Shown piece after piece: positions 36,503 through 45,239 of a DNA stretch of 64,000 nucleotides (positions within the stretch are counted from its first letter, which is position 1; every line of letters starts with the position of its first letter). Source of the DNA: a bacterium (GTDB lineage: Bacteria > Krumholzibacteriota > Krumholzibacteriia > LZORAL124-64-63); assembly GCA_024223715.1 (NCBI GenBank), contig JAAEOA010000332.1, positions 1-64,000 of the forward strand, written 5' to 3'. A program made the translations under genes and the position numbers. Under the pieces are notes generated by a model. The model was not told the origin of the DNA and searched no databases. It was given only the letters and a program-made list of their open reading frames with translations.

Positions 36503-36521
36503 CCCGCCAAACCCATGCGGG
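36503..36521 (-). other. Weak hairpin between lipoprotein and BNR-like genes
   Basis: CCCGC (36503-36507) and GCGGG (36517-36521) can pair with a nine-base loop just after the lipoprotein stop; on the - strand only a broken T-rich stretch (GATTGTATTT) follows. It could attenuate transcription entering the BNR-like gene, but evidence is slight. Confidence 0.25.
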
Positions 36522-36524
36522 TAA

Positions 36525-39011
36525 TTATTGTGACACAGGTAACCCGAAATATTTCAAGACCCACATCACAGCTTTTCGGCTTTCAGTGTGGTTAAATCGG
36601 TAAGGATCAAAACCCCAATAAACATCAGCTTTTGAGCTGGGCTTATCGACAATTGTTTTGTAGGACATGAATCCAAAGACCTTACCAGTAACCCTGCTGG
36701 TTCCTCTGGGAACTTCAATTCCCTGATCCTGGTCCACATAAGTGGTCAGGCCCATGCCACCACAAATTTCATCCAGTTGAGTGCTGGAATACCAGCTACC
36801 AGGCCAGGCATCGTCACCATTTTCCCAGATCAATTCGCGCATCCAGTCAAAGCGGGCTTTGCCGGTAAACATTGATTCAACACAACGACCCTCGTAACCA
36901 TAATCCCCACAATCCTGGAGAATAATGGTTGTTGGAGTGTCGGAAATGGCATCATCCACAAATTCATCACCCGGGAAGGGGAAGTCGACATTCAGCAGGG
37001 TGTCGAGTCCGGCATCAACCATAGGGTCTCGCCAATCAATAAGTTCGTCCGTTTCAAAAATATCAGCAATGGCGGTTGTGGCAATTGCATGATGAGAACG
37101 GAACTCAGGAATCAATTGAATTTCCTTTAGCCCGGCACAAGTAACACGCCGGTCAGTTGAAGCAGCCAAACTCCGCCCGTAAATATTCTTATTCAGAGGG
37201 GTACTCCAATCAAGCGAAGCAATCCCGACTGTGGCATAAGGGTACATTAAAGGCCCACGCATTACTTCCGTACCATCGGCCAATTCTTTTTCGCCAAAAC
37301 CAATGACGAAGTTAACATCATTCATCGAGTAAAATTCCTGCGTGCTGGTAAAAATCAAAGGTGTCATATAAGTTCGCACTTCCAGGAAAGATTCCAAGGA
37401 GCGAGCACCCACCATAAAGATGTTTCCACCTTGTTCTTGATATGGCGCCAACCAAACAAACTTATCAGCTGGTCCCTCAGGCCGAAATTTCTGAAACATC
37501 AGCTGCTGGGAATTTGATCGGGCAAAAATTAGCGCAGCTTTGTAATTCACCAAAGTTTCATAATCGAAAGAACCATTACTGTGATCGTAGAAATCCCTCG
37601 GCCAGCTAAATCCATCAATACCCCCCACATCACCCAGGAACTGCCAGTAGGCATTACGATAGTCTTCCCTATCGTAAACAATGCTTCCGTTCTCATTAGG
37701 CCAGCGGTTGGACTGATTATCTACAATTTGATCAACCAACGCCAGAGACAACTGGTTTTCGCGAGCAACAAAAGGAATAACTGACAAATTCCAACGAGCA
37801 ACAGTAATTCCACCTGAATCATCTTTGACCTTAATCCAAAAAGAGTGCTCCCCATTTGCAAAAGCCCGCACTTCAGCAAAACGGTTTTGCTCTGTCAGTC
37901 CTTCAGGCACGGCCCAACCCAGGTCATTTTCATCATCCACGTCATCCAGATCCCAACCGTGCCGCATGGAAACGATGTTTCCATTATAAGAGTCGGCTCT
38001 GGCCGTCCAGCGGAAATTAAGAGGCTGTCCTGTGGCAATATTACTGTTAGCAAGAATTCCGCTTTCACCAAGAAAATCTTCTGTCACCTCAATACTGGGA
38101 CTGAATCGGGTATGGGAGATTCGGAAATTCAGGACTTGCTGACTATATGTGCGGCCAATACTTTTGGCCCCTGCGGTATCGCGCACCTGAACAGCAAAAA
38201 GTTTATATTCTCCGTCAGCCTGGTTGCCATAGCTGATTTTTCGGTCTTCATCTGAGACCGAAAAAGTTTGCCAGGAACTCCATTCAGGATCTTCGAAATC
38301 AATAAGCTCATCAACGTGTGCCTCATACTGATAATCGGATCCGACATTTACAGGAGACCCATTTTCCATAATCACTGCAGGAACAAGCAGAAAACGGATT
38401 TTTGTAGGTATGCCCTGTTCATAATCAGAATCGTTTCCTTCATAGGAAAGATTCAAAGTTGCAGGTGCTGTCATCGCAGTTGGAGAAGGGGGTGTATCGG
38501 TAAATCTACCCCTACAAGTTGGCAAAATAGTTGTTGAGGTGAAGGAAATCATAGCAGGTGAATCATCCACCCCACCATCTTCATCCATGCACCTTACAAA
38601 GAAAGAATGAGACCGAAAACTTCTTTCCTGGCCTTCAGGATCTCCAGGGAAATTTTCCTGATCAGCAAGAACATAGAATGAAGAATCAGTGGCTGTGGTA
38701 AACCGCCAAGGATTAATTTCTGCCCCTGTTAATGGATCAAAGGTCAGAGTATCACGGGGACTAATGCCGTCTATACCATTATTACTGATTTTCCACTGGA
38801 ACCCGGTAACTAAACCGTCCGGATCAGATCCAGTCCAGTTCAGATCCACTTTAAAACCCGCCTCCAACAAAGTTGGCGGCTGGCCGGTCACTCGTGTATC
38901 GGGACGACTGTTTGGCAGCAGGCTTCCACCCAGCTCTGTATTGGTGGAACAAGCACCAAGAACCAAGAGCACAATACCAGTAAAACCAATCGCTAATTCA
39001 CGCCTTATCAT
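36525..39011 (-). CDS. Large surface lipoprotein, GATase-like C-terminal half (paralogue B)
   Basis: An 828-residue predicted lipoprotein: signal peptide with lipobox LGAC (Cys21). The N-terminal half carries FN3/Ig-like units (PPTLLEAGFKVDLNWTGSDP, then DGLVTGFQW). The C-terminal half (about 450-828) has Rossmann-like segments (AALIFARSNSQ, GGNIFMVGARSLESF, TTIILQDCGDYG, RKAVMWVLKYFG), reminiscent of GATase/DUF4350-like folds without catalytic residues I can name. Its first 100 residues match the pattern of the neighbouring lipoprotein (39063-41441), so the two are paralogues. ATG follows GAGGAGAAACTTAA. With lnt at 4885 the cell can make mature lipoproteins. Confidence 0.78.
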   Translation of the reverse strand: MIRRELAIGFTGIVLLVLGACSTNTELGGSLLPNSRPDTRVTGQPPTLLEAGFKVDLNWTGSDPDGLVTGFQWKISNNGIDGISPRDTLTFDPLTGAEINPWRFTTATDSSFYVLADQENFPGDPEGQERSFRSHSFFVRCMDEDGGVDDSPAMISFTSTTILPTCRGRFTDTPPSPTAMTAPATLNLSYEGNDSDYEQGIPTKIRFLLVPAVIMENGSPVNVGSDYQYEAHVDELIDFEDPEWSSWQTFSVSDEDRKISYGNQADGEYKLFAVQVRDTAGAKSIGRTYSQQVLNFRISHTRFSPSIEVTEDFLGESGILANSNIATGQPLNFRWTARADSYNGNIVSMRHGWDLDDVDDENDLGWAVPEGLTEQNRFAEVRAFANGEHSFWIKVKDDSGGITVARWNLSVIPFVARENQLSLALVDQIVDNQSNRWPNENGSIVYDREDYRNAYWQFLGDVGGIDGFSWPRDFYDHSNGSFDYETLVNYKAALIFARSNSQQLMFQKFRPEGPADKFVWLAPYQEQGGNIFMVGARSLESFLEVRTYMTPLIFTSTQEFYSMNDVNFVIGFGEKELADGTEVMRGPLMYPYATVGIASLDWSTPLNKNIYGRSLAASTDRRVTCAGLKEIQLIPEFRSHHAIATTAIADIFETDELIDWRDPMVDAGLDTLLNVDFPFPGDEFVDDAISDTPTTIILQDCGDYGYEGRCVESMFTGKARFDWMRELIWENGDDAWPGSWYSSTQLDEICGGMGLTTYVDQDQGIEVPRGTSRVTGKVFGFMSYKTIVDKPSSKADVYWGFDPYRFNHTESRKAVMWVLKYFGLPVSQ

Positions 39012-39062
39012 TTAAGTTTCTCCTCGAAACATTTGGTCGTCTCTAGTGACACACGGTCTAAT

Positions 39063-41441
39063 TTACTGAGAATCAGCACATTGCATTTCATCGCCAACAC
39101 CGTTGAGGAAAATCACCTCAAAATGTTGAGTAGCAGGGGCAAGATTACCATCACCGTCAAATAACGAGCTATCCATTGCCCCGCTGCTTAATCCCATGGA
39201 CAGGGAAATATCTACATAGCTGCTATTGTCACAGTCTCGCCAGGTGCCTGAATTCAAGCCCCCGGGAGGCCGGATATTATCAAACATGTGATATTTTGCC
39301 GGTCTTGTAGGTGACAGGTTGCACTTGGCTTGATCAATAGCAATGGCCTGCACTGATCCTGAGCTCATTTGTCTCAAACTAATATTAATGAGTTCCTGAT
39401 TTAGTGCGGAATCAGGTCCATATTCACCCGTTTGGGCACCCATCATATAGGAAAAAGTAACGGCACCGTTATTTGCCAAATCCTGGGGTAAATAGAAGTC
39501 CACACGGATTTTCCACAAGCCGTCTGATTGGCTGATTTCAATACCCTCCGCACTGGATGGTTCACCCCAGGTCGGATCATAAATGTCATCCGTTCCCCCA
39601 CCATCCAAAATGGTATTGGCCGGATCGCAATCATAATCAACCTGGTAACGAAGGGCACCCATTCGGCTTTCTGGAATGTTAACGGTATTGATCCAAGCCT
39701 CACGTTCATCATCTTTTCCATGCATTAACATGGTCATGGAATAACGATTCACCTGGAAATAGTAGTAGTTCTCAACATTGTCTGGACTATCAACAATGGA
39801 AGTTGCCCTCGATGGTCCCTTGCTGATAGAAAGATAAGCAATACCCTCAGTAGGGGTCAATGCCGTAATTTGATCCGGATCATAGGGTGTACCTGATTTT
39901 ACAACATAAAATTTTGTCGTGTCGGCAAAACAAGGATGCCCAGACACATCATGATAATAACAGGCTAAGGTTTCATCATAGGCAGACCCATCCTCACCCA
40001 AGTTGGGCAACAATTCAACACATTGCAAACAAGGAGGATATCCTACATGAAAGCTTAATTCGGCCGGTGTACCGTCGCGTCGCTCATGCTCATCAACAGC
40101 CTGCATTTTAAAGGTAAACTCTGTACTTGGGCCCACCAGGAAACCAAGAGTATCGGCATACCATCCGGTCAATCCGGCATCCCAGGTAGGATCGTAATCA
40201 ATGGCACCAGCACCGGAGGAGAATGAGAATGGATTACCTGTATAGTTGGTTCTAAGACCATCAACCACACCTGTCATTCCCATTTGGAAATCAGGGTCAA
40301 GCAAAAGATCATCATCATGATCTTTGGCCAAAGCTTTGAAAACCACATAACTTCGGTCAGGAATACGATCCCCGGCCACAAAAGGAACATGAGTGTGAGT
40401 TGGATCATTCAGCTGAATATAGTAAGGGTACACTTCAGTATCTTCTGGGTGATCCCAATCGGTTTCACCATTCAAAAGAATGGTTTCAGGATCTCGATTA
40501 ACTACGAATTCAAAATTTCTGGAAACGGTACCAACTTCAACACCGGCAACATCAATGGAATTGATTCTCAAGTGAATGGAACCGCTATCGAGTTCTTTTC
40601 CAAATGGATCTGAACTGGAATCGTCGTTTCTAAATAGCAAACTGTTGATTTCAGCATAATAGGAAAAGCTATCACCTGTTGCTTCGTTAAAACGCCTGGG
40701 GTGCCAGCAGTCATCGAAAGGACCACATTCTCCACCAATATCCCCCATCAAGCGCCATTTATAACCAAAAAGTCCATCGTCACGGGGAGCAACTGTATCT
40801 ACTTGAGCCAGTGCAACAGGGTCGTATCCCAGCACATTGGGAGTACTGCCTTTCCAGTGCAACTGATAAGACTGCCCAAAACCAACAGTGTCGGCAACGC
40901 CAGAGGCCAAGGCAATGGTATCGTTTCCGTCAATACGGAAAAAGCTGATTTGAGGAGTTCCAAGGGTATTTGAGAAAAAATGCAACCGTGCAGGAGTACG
41001 ATCAAAGTCCCCGCGGTCATCCATTGCCACCATATGGAAAGTCATGTCCACAGAAGGCGACGTGCCTTGGTTGATTTGAAAATCAAAAATGGAATCAGTT
41101 TTGCTCGTCCAATGACCAATGGTCAGATGGTCGATATCCAGGGCTGGATTGAACCGAGAATCTTCTTCATCATCCGATGTGTCTTCATTTTGCACACTGG
41201 TATCGGTCAGTGCCCAAACAAAACGATCCACCACTCCATCTTCATCACTGCCATACCAGAACATATGGTAGTGGTAATAACCACCACCACCTTCGAGGGG
41301 GGCACCAATAAGAAAGGTCTCCGGAGCGCGATTTACAATAACTGCCTCGGGCTCAAAGGCCCGGCAACCGGCAAAGAAGCTCAACGCCATAATTGCCAAA
41401 GATAATATTAACCACCAGAAAAGCTTGGGTCTGGTATTCAT
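39063..41441 (-). CDS. Large surface lipoprotein (paralogue A)
   Basis: A 792-residue predicted lipoprotein: lipobox FAGC (Cys26). The N-terminus has NRAPETFLIGAP, then MFWYGSDEDGVVDRFVWALTD, the same layout as paralogue B. Beta-sandwich repeats follow (for example SYQLHWKGSTP; FNFE-type strands; FEFVVNRDPETILLNG at about 345, a second copy of the NRxPET motif). Several Asp/Asn-rich loops could bind calcium. No enzyme motif was seen. ATG at 41441 has AAGGGG 12 bases upstream, a long spacing; upstream in-frame codons have no better site. A good promoter lies at 41646-41675. It precedes paralogue B by 51 bases and is probably co-transcribed with it. Confidence 0.78.
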   Translation of the reverse strand: MNTRPKLFWWLILSLAIMALSFFAGCRAFEPEAVIVNRAPETFLIGAPLEGGGGYYHYHMFWYGSDEDGVVDRFVWALTDTSVQNEDTSDDEEDSRFNPALDIDHLTIGHWTSKTDSIFDFQINQGTSPSVDMTFHMVAMDDRGDFDRTPARLHFFSNTLGTPQISFFRIDGNDTIALASGVADTVGFGQSYQLHWKGSTPNVLGYDPVALAQVDTVAPRDDGLFGYKWRLMGDIGGECGPFDDCWHPRRFNEATGDSFSYYAEINSLLFRNDDSSSDPFGKELDSGSIHLRINSIDVAGVEVGTVSRNFEFVVNRDPETILLNGETDWDHPEDTEVYPYYIQLNDPTHTHVPFVAGDRIPDRSYVVFKALAKDHDDDLLLDPDFQMGMTGVVDGLRTNYTGNPFSFSSGAGAIDYDPTWDAGLTGWYADTLGFLVGPSTEFTFKMQAVDEHERRDGTPAELSFHVGYPPCLQCVELLPNLGEDGSAYDETLACYYHDVSGHPCFADTTKFYVVKSGTPYDPDQITALTPTEGIAYLSISKGPSRATSIVDSPDNVENYYYFQVNRYSMTMLMHGKDDEREAWINTVNIPESRMGALRYQVDYDCDPANTILDGGGTDDIYDPTWGEPSSAEGIEISQSDGLWKIRVDFYLPQDLANNGAVTFSYMMGAQTGEYGPDSALNQELINISLRQMSSGSVQAIAIDQAKCNLSPTRPAKYHMFDNIRPPGGLNSGTWRDCDNSSYVDISLSMGLSSGAMDSSLFDGDGNLAPATQHFEVIFLNGVGDEMQCADSQ

Positions 41442-41645
41442 ACTTGTGTACGTCCCCTTACAAGTGCCGCGACGACTTCGGGTTAAATACCGCCTTGGGG
41501 TGGGCCTATGGGGCAACCAGCACTCACCTATCATTGCTGATAAGGTCGTGTGGAAGAACCAATAGCTGGGGGCCAATTGGCGGTAGCAATCCGGTCTGTG
41601 AAAAACTACTTCCGGATTTTGGAACTGTCACTGTCTGACCCATGA

Positions 41646-41675
41646 AATATAGGGATTTAGGCCATCATGTGTCAA
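41646..41675 (-). promoter_or_regulatory. Sigma-70-type promoter of the lipoprotein operon
   Basis: On the - strand TTGACA (41675-41670) is a perfect -35 box and TATATT (41651-41646) a 5-of-6 -10 box, 18 bases apart. It lies after the strong terminator and is the best consensus promoter seen in the window. Transcription would begin near 41639. Confidence 0.65.
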
Positions 41676-41715
41676 CCTCAAGGTTTTTTTATTTGATGAA
41701 AAATTAAGAATAATT

Positions 41716-41749
41716 AAAAAAAAGGGAGCACTCCCGAAGGAGTGCTCCC
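41716..41749 (-). terminator. Strong intrinsic terminator after the 1006-residue protein gene
   Basis: On the - strand GGGAGCACTCC (41749-41739) and GGAGTGCTCCC (41734-41724) form a perfect 11-base stem closed by a TTCG tetraloop, then eight T (41723-41716). It is the strongest terminator in the window, fitting a well-expressed gene. Confidence 0.92.
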
Positions 41750-41780
41750 AAACAGCCAAGCAAAGATTCTCAAATGAGAA

Positions 41781-44700
41781 TTACTTCACCAATGCCATTT
41801 TGTTGATCGATACTTCGCCAGCAGTGCGTGCTTCGTAGAAGTACACACCGGAGGAGACGCTGGAACCCTGGTCGTTGGTACCGTCCCACATGATGTGGCC
41901 GGCGCCAGCAGCGCGGGATTCGTCGATCAGAGTCTTAACCAGTTCGCCACGAACATTGTAAATTTTCATGCTCAAGTGGCCTGCTTTAGGCATGTTGAAC
42001 TGAATTTTAGTGCTCGGGTTGAAAGGGTTAGGATAGTTGCTGGCGACGAATTTCTCGGCGTCAGGCACATCGGAAGGAACCAGAACACCGGTATCGAATC
42101 CGAAGAAAGTCAAAACATCGTCAAGAACCTGAACGCGAGTAGCAATGCCGCCGCCAACAGGGTTGTCAATGTCAGTGTAAATGTTCATGAAATCGTAAGG
42201 CATGGTAATGATGTTGTCGCCACCAGCAGTTTGGTTCAGAGTTGCAGCAGAGTAGCTGTAGTCAGCAACGCCACCGGGATCTGCGAAACGAGCCAGTTGT
42301 TCGGCACCAGGACGAACTTCAACAGCATCAAAGGTATTAATACCATTACAACCACCATACGCAATCCAGGTCAGACCAGCGGAGAAAACAGAAGCACCTG
42401 TTTCAACGATAACCAGAGGAGTGGTTTGGTTTGCAATCAATGGACGAACGTCGTCAGAGATTGGGGTTACGTTGATGTAGTTATTGAGCAGGTTACCGGT
42501 GTCAACACCAGAACCATTCATATCACTAACCAGTTCATCACCAGTTGCGAACAAGTTAACTGCACCAAAATCAAGCCAATCAGAAACCAAGCCAATATCA
42601 TCACTAGGATCGAATGCGGGGTCACCATTAGAAATGGTGTTCACTCCGAGGTCGCCACAAGTGTAAAGCATGGTATCATAACCTTCGAGCAACAGGTTGC
42701 TTGCACGTCCACCAAGACCGTTACCAACACCAGATGAAGGAGCATTGGTGTAATACGCATCGTAGTGTTCGCCCATTACGAGACCAATGTTATTCAGGGC
42801 GCCGTACCATTCGTTCTCTCCACCACGGTTGGCGAAATCATTCCAGAACAGAATGCTTGGGTGGTTACCTTCAGCATCTACCGTAGGCAGAGCATGAACC
42901 TGGAAACCAGTGTTGTAAGCGGTTGGGTTGTCGAAATCTCCATAGCCGTCAAGGTTTGCAGGCAAAGTAGAGGTTTGGGGATTAGCGTGTCCAACTTCAT
43001 CGGTTGCCTCGAAATAGTAATGCAACACGTCACCTGGGAACAGGAAGCCTTCATCGGGCAAGTCATATGCAAAGGTACCGGGAATAATGTTGCCATTAGC
43101 CTCGGCAGGTACTGCATCAACAGAACCGGATGCACCCCAACCACCATCACGTACGGAGTTGAATACGGGGTTGCGTTGCATGGTGTAAACCAGGCGGTTT
43201 ACAGTCAAGGAGCCACCAACACGAACAGAAGCAACGTCACATACAATGGAGTCACCAGGTACGTTCAGTTCGTCGCTACCGTTATTCTGAGCAGCGTCAA
43301 AACGAACGCTGTTTGCAGCCAGGTTACCCATGTCAATCTGACCAATTGTAGGCCAGTTATCATTGGCAATATCCAACTCACGAGTCGACATTCCAGGGCC
43401 TTCAGCAGTGTAAGCAGTCAAACGGACATTATCAAAGTAAGGAGCAGGATAACCATCGTCACCGATGAAGCCCCAGTTCCAACCCAGCTCGTAACAGGTC
43501 AACTGAACCTGTGCGTGAGTCAGGCCAGGAGCCAGCAAGTCACTGACAACATCGCCAGCGCGAACGTAATCTGGTCCACCGTAGTAAACGAAGTTACGAT
43601 CAGCCCAGGATGCAGACAGAGCTGCAGCTTCGGAAGTACCGGAACGAACACTCCAGGTGTAGAACATACCCGGGGAGTCGGGGGACAGATCTTCGTGACG
43701 AAAAATACCAAAGGTCAACTGAGAACCAATGTAGCCGCCGCCGGCAGGCCATTCAACAACAGGGCTTTCAATGGCATTGTACATGTAAGCAGCAGGATCG
43801 TCGACAATGGCAGCACCACCAGTGGTGTTGACAATGTAGCCGCCGGGTCCGTAACACCAGTCCTGGCAATAGCTAGGACCAACGCCCGGAACCTGGGTGC
43901 CATCATCAATAAAGGCTACCTGGGGGCTGTAGTTAGTGTAACAAGGATCGATTTCTTCCAGACCTTGCCAAATTTGAGAAAAGTCGCCAGTACCCAGAGG
44001 GTAAGCAAATTCCCAGTCGCCATAGTCAACTGAGAAATCTTCAGTAACATCGTAGCCACCATTTGTGCAAACGGTATGGATATCATCCACGGAGCAGGCA
44101 CCAGCGCTAGGGTAGTTACAGTCACCATCATCATAGGAGCCATCACTTTTGAAGTTGATATCGAAACGAACTTCATCAGCATTGTCACCGACATAATCGG
44201 AGGTGCCATAGGTATGGCTGTAAGTAAACATTACGCCAGTTCCAATACCGTCAACAGAACCAGCTTCAACTGGACCATTGGCAGTAATGAATTTGAAGTA
44301 GGTGTAATCAAAACCAGGTTCACTGTCATGGCTAATAATACCAGAAACAGTAATAGTACAACTGGCGTTGGCATCAGCAACAACGTAGCTGAAGCGCATA
44401 ATGTCATTCCAGCTGCTTTCGTAACCACCGTCAACATCGGTAATAGAGCAAGCGGGAATGGTTTCGTCACCACAGTACAGAGCTTGGTTACCAGCACCAT
44501 TAGGGCTGTTGTAATCACTCAAGTGGAAGTGATTGACAGTTGGCTGGGTGATGTCCCAGTGGGTCCATCCATTCCAGTCAGGGTTGCCATTAATGTCTTC
44601 GAACTGGCCATTGGCACCGGCGCCGGAACCCCAAGGTCCAACGACAAAAATCGTGTCACGGCCAGATTTGGAAACTTCGGTGCTGCCACCGTGAAACACA

Positions 44701-44801
44701 CTGTCATGGCCAATAGCCCGCTGCGGAAGACCCGTAGCGAAAGCATTCATGGCAAAGACAAGCGTGATTGCGAGGCAAACGAACATTGTGAATCTTTTCA
44801 T
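41781..44801 (-). CDS. 1006-residue secreted protein with FlgD/T9SS-like C-terminal domain
   Basis: Signal peptide 1-23 (NAFA). The mature protein is Cys- and Gly-rich, with lectin/jelly-roll-like stretches in the first half (about 40-560), a region with Rossmann-like segments (about 640-880: PSILFWNDFANRG, GYDTMLYTCGDLG, PLVIVETGASVFSAG), and a C-terminal domain (920-1006) with YPNPFNPSTKIQFNMP, LSMKIYNVRGELVKTL and SGVYFYEARTAG, the FlgD-Ig or type A sorting domain of FCB secreted proteins. Function unknown; the second half shares its layout with lipoprotein B. ATG follows GGGGGGAAAAGC. It has its own strong terminator and a 438-base upstream region, so it is probably monocistronic and abundant. 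Confidence 0.82.
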   Translation of the reverse strand: MKRFTMFVCLAITLVFAMNAFATGLPQRAIGHDSVFHGGSTEVSKSGRDTIFVVGPWGSGAGANGQFEDINGNPDWNGWTHWDITQPTVNHFHLSDYNSPNGAGNQALYCGDETIPACSITDVDGGYESSWNDIMRFSYVVADANASCTITVSGIISHDSEPGFDYTYFKFITANGPVEAGSVDGIGTGVMFTYSHTYGTSDYVGDNADEVRFDINFKSDGSYDDGDCNYPSAGACSVDDIHTVCTNGGYDVTEDFSVDYGDWEFAYPLGTGDFSQIWQGLEEIDPCYTNYSPQVAFIDDGTQVPGVGPSYCQDWCYGPGGYIVNTTGGAAIVDDPAAYMYNAIESPVVEWPAGGGYIGSQLTFGIFRHEDLSPDSPGMFYTWSVRSGTSEAAALSASWADRNFVYYGGPDYVRAGDVVSDLLAPGLTHAQVQLTCYELGWNWGFIGDDGYPAPYFDNVRLTAYTAEGPGMSTRELDIANDNWPTIGQIDMGNLAANSVRFDAAQNNGSDELNVPGDSIVCDVASVRVGGSLTVNRLVYTMQRNPVFNSVRDGGWGASGSVDAVPAEANGNIIPGTFAYDLPDEGFLFPGDVLHYYFEATDEVGHANPQTSTLPANLDGYGDFDNPTAYNTGFQVHALPTVDAEGNHPSILFWNDFANRGGENEWYGALNNIGLVMGEHYDAYYTNAPSSGVGNGLGGRASNLLLEGYDTMLYTCGDLGVNTISNGDPAFDPSDDIGLVSDWLDFGAVNLFATGDELVSDMNGSGVDTGNLLNNYINVTPISDDVRPLIANQTTPLVIVETGASVFSAGLTWIAYGGCNGINTFDAVEVRPGAEQLARFADPGGVADYSYSAATLNQTAGGDNIITMPYDFMNIYTDIDNPVGGGIATRVQVLDDVLTFFGFDTGVLVPSDVPDAEKFVASNYPNPFNPSTKIQFNMPKAGHLSMKIYNVRGELVKTLIDESRAAGAGHIMWDGTNDQGSSVSSGVYFYEARTAGEVSINKMALVK

Positions 44802-45239
44802 GCTTTTCCCCCCATCGTCGACTTAAAGTCAACACATGGTTAGGCGAACGATTGCTGTGCCGCTATTGCGTGATTCATTTTGCGAGCGAGCACAGATAGT
44901 GGGCGACAATAAGCTCCTGGGTACATGTCCTGCGCACAAGTGCGCACCTTAGCCAATTCAATTTTGAAGTTTTTGCAAACGAAAAATTGAGCCACACTAA
45001 GGGTGTCAAGCGAACTAAGAATTGTTCCAGATCATTCTGGATCAAATCGGAAATCTGAGTGGAAAACTCGGATCAACGCACCTCAAGGGATAGGAACAGA
45101 TTGTCTGTGAGTCGCATTATTACCTTATCTCAAAAGACAACCGCAGTCAATACCCTAATTTTCAAATGGTGTCATTTCCTCAAAAACCGACCCATTTCAA
45201 TGAAACAGGCCGGTTTGGAAGGGTTTCCTTGTGGGGCCG
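44802..45239. other. Intergenic region upstream of the 1006-residue protein gene
   Basis: No gene. On the - strand TTGACA occurs at 45009-45004, but the -10 region 17 bases on (TTTTTC) is poor, so any promoter needs help. Further signs: TGCGCA pairs (44932-44945) forming a perfect six-base hairpin with a four-base loop, and CAATTTT / AAAATTG (44960-44990) forming a seven-base stem. The glyS terminator lies at its far end. The length suggests regulation in the leader, but no known motif was recognised. Confidence 0.4.
45182..45216 (-). terminator. Intrinsic terminator after glyS
   Basis: On the - strand AACCGGCC (45216-45209) pairs with GGTCGGTT (45192-45185) including one G-U, then a T-run to 45182. 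It lies about 23 bases after the glyS stop and closes the long housekeeping run. Confidence 0.72.

Larger units (their letters stand above)
41442..41780. other. Intergenic region with terminator, promoter and long leader
   Basis: No gene. It holds the terminator of the 1006-residue protein gene (41716-41749), the promoter at 41646-41675 and a leader of about 200 bases for the lipoprotein operon. In the leader, TACCGCC and GGCGGTA (- strand; plus-strand copies near 41485-41495 and 41579-41585) can form a long-range seven-base pair, so a folded 5' region is possible. It matches no riboswitch class I know. Confidence 0.5.

Noticed and set aside
42765..44033. 422-residue open frame on the + strand
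   Set aside because: Antisense to the 1006-residue secreted protein gene, whose frame is supported by signal peptide, C-terminal domain and terminator.
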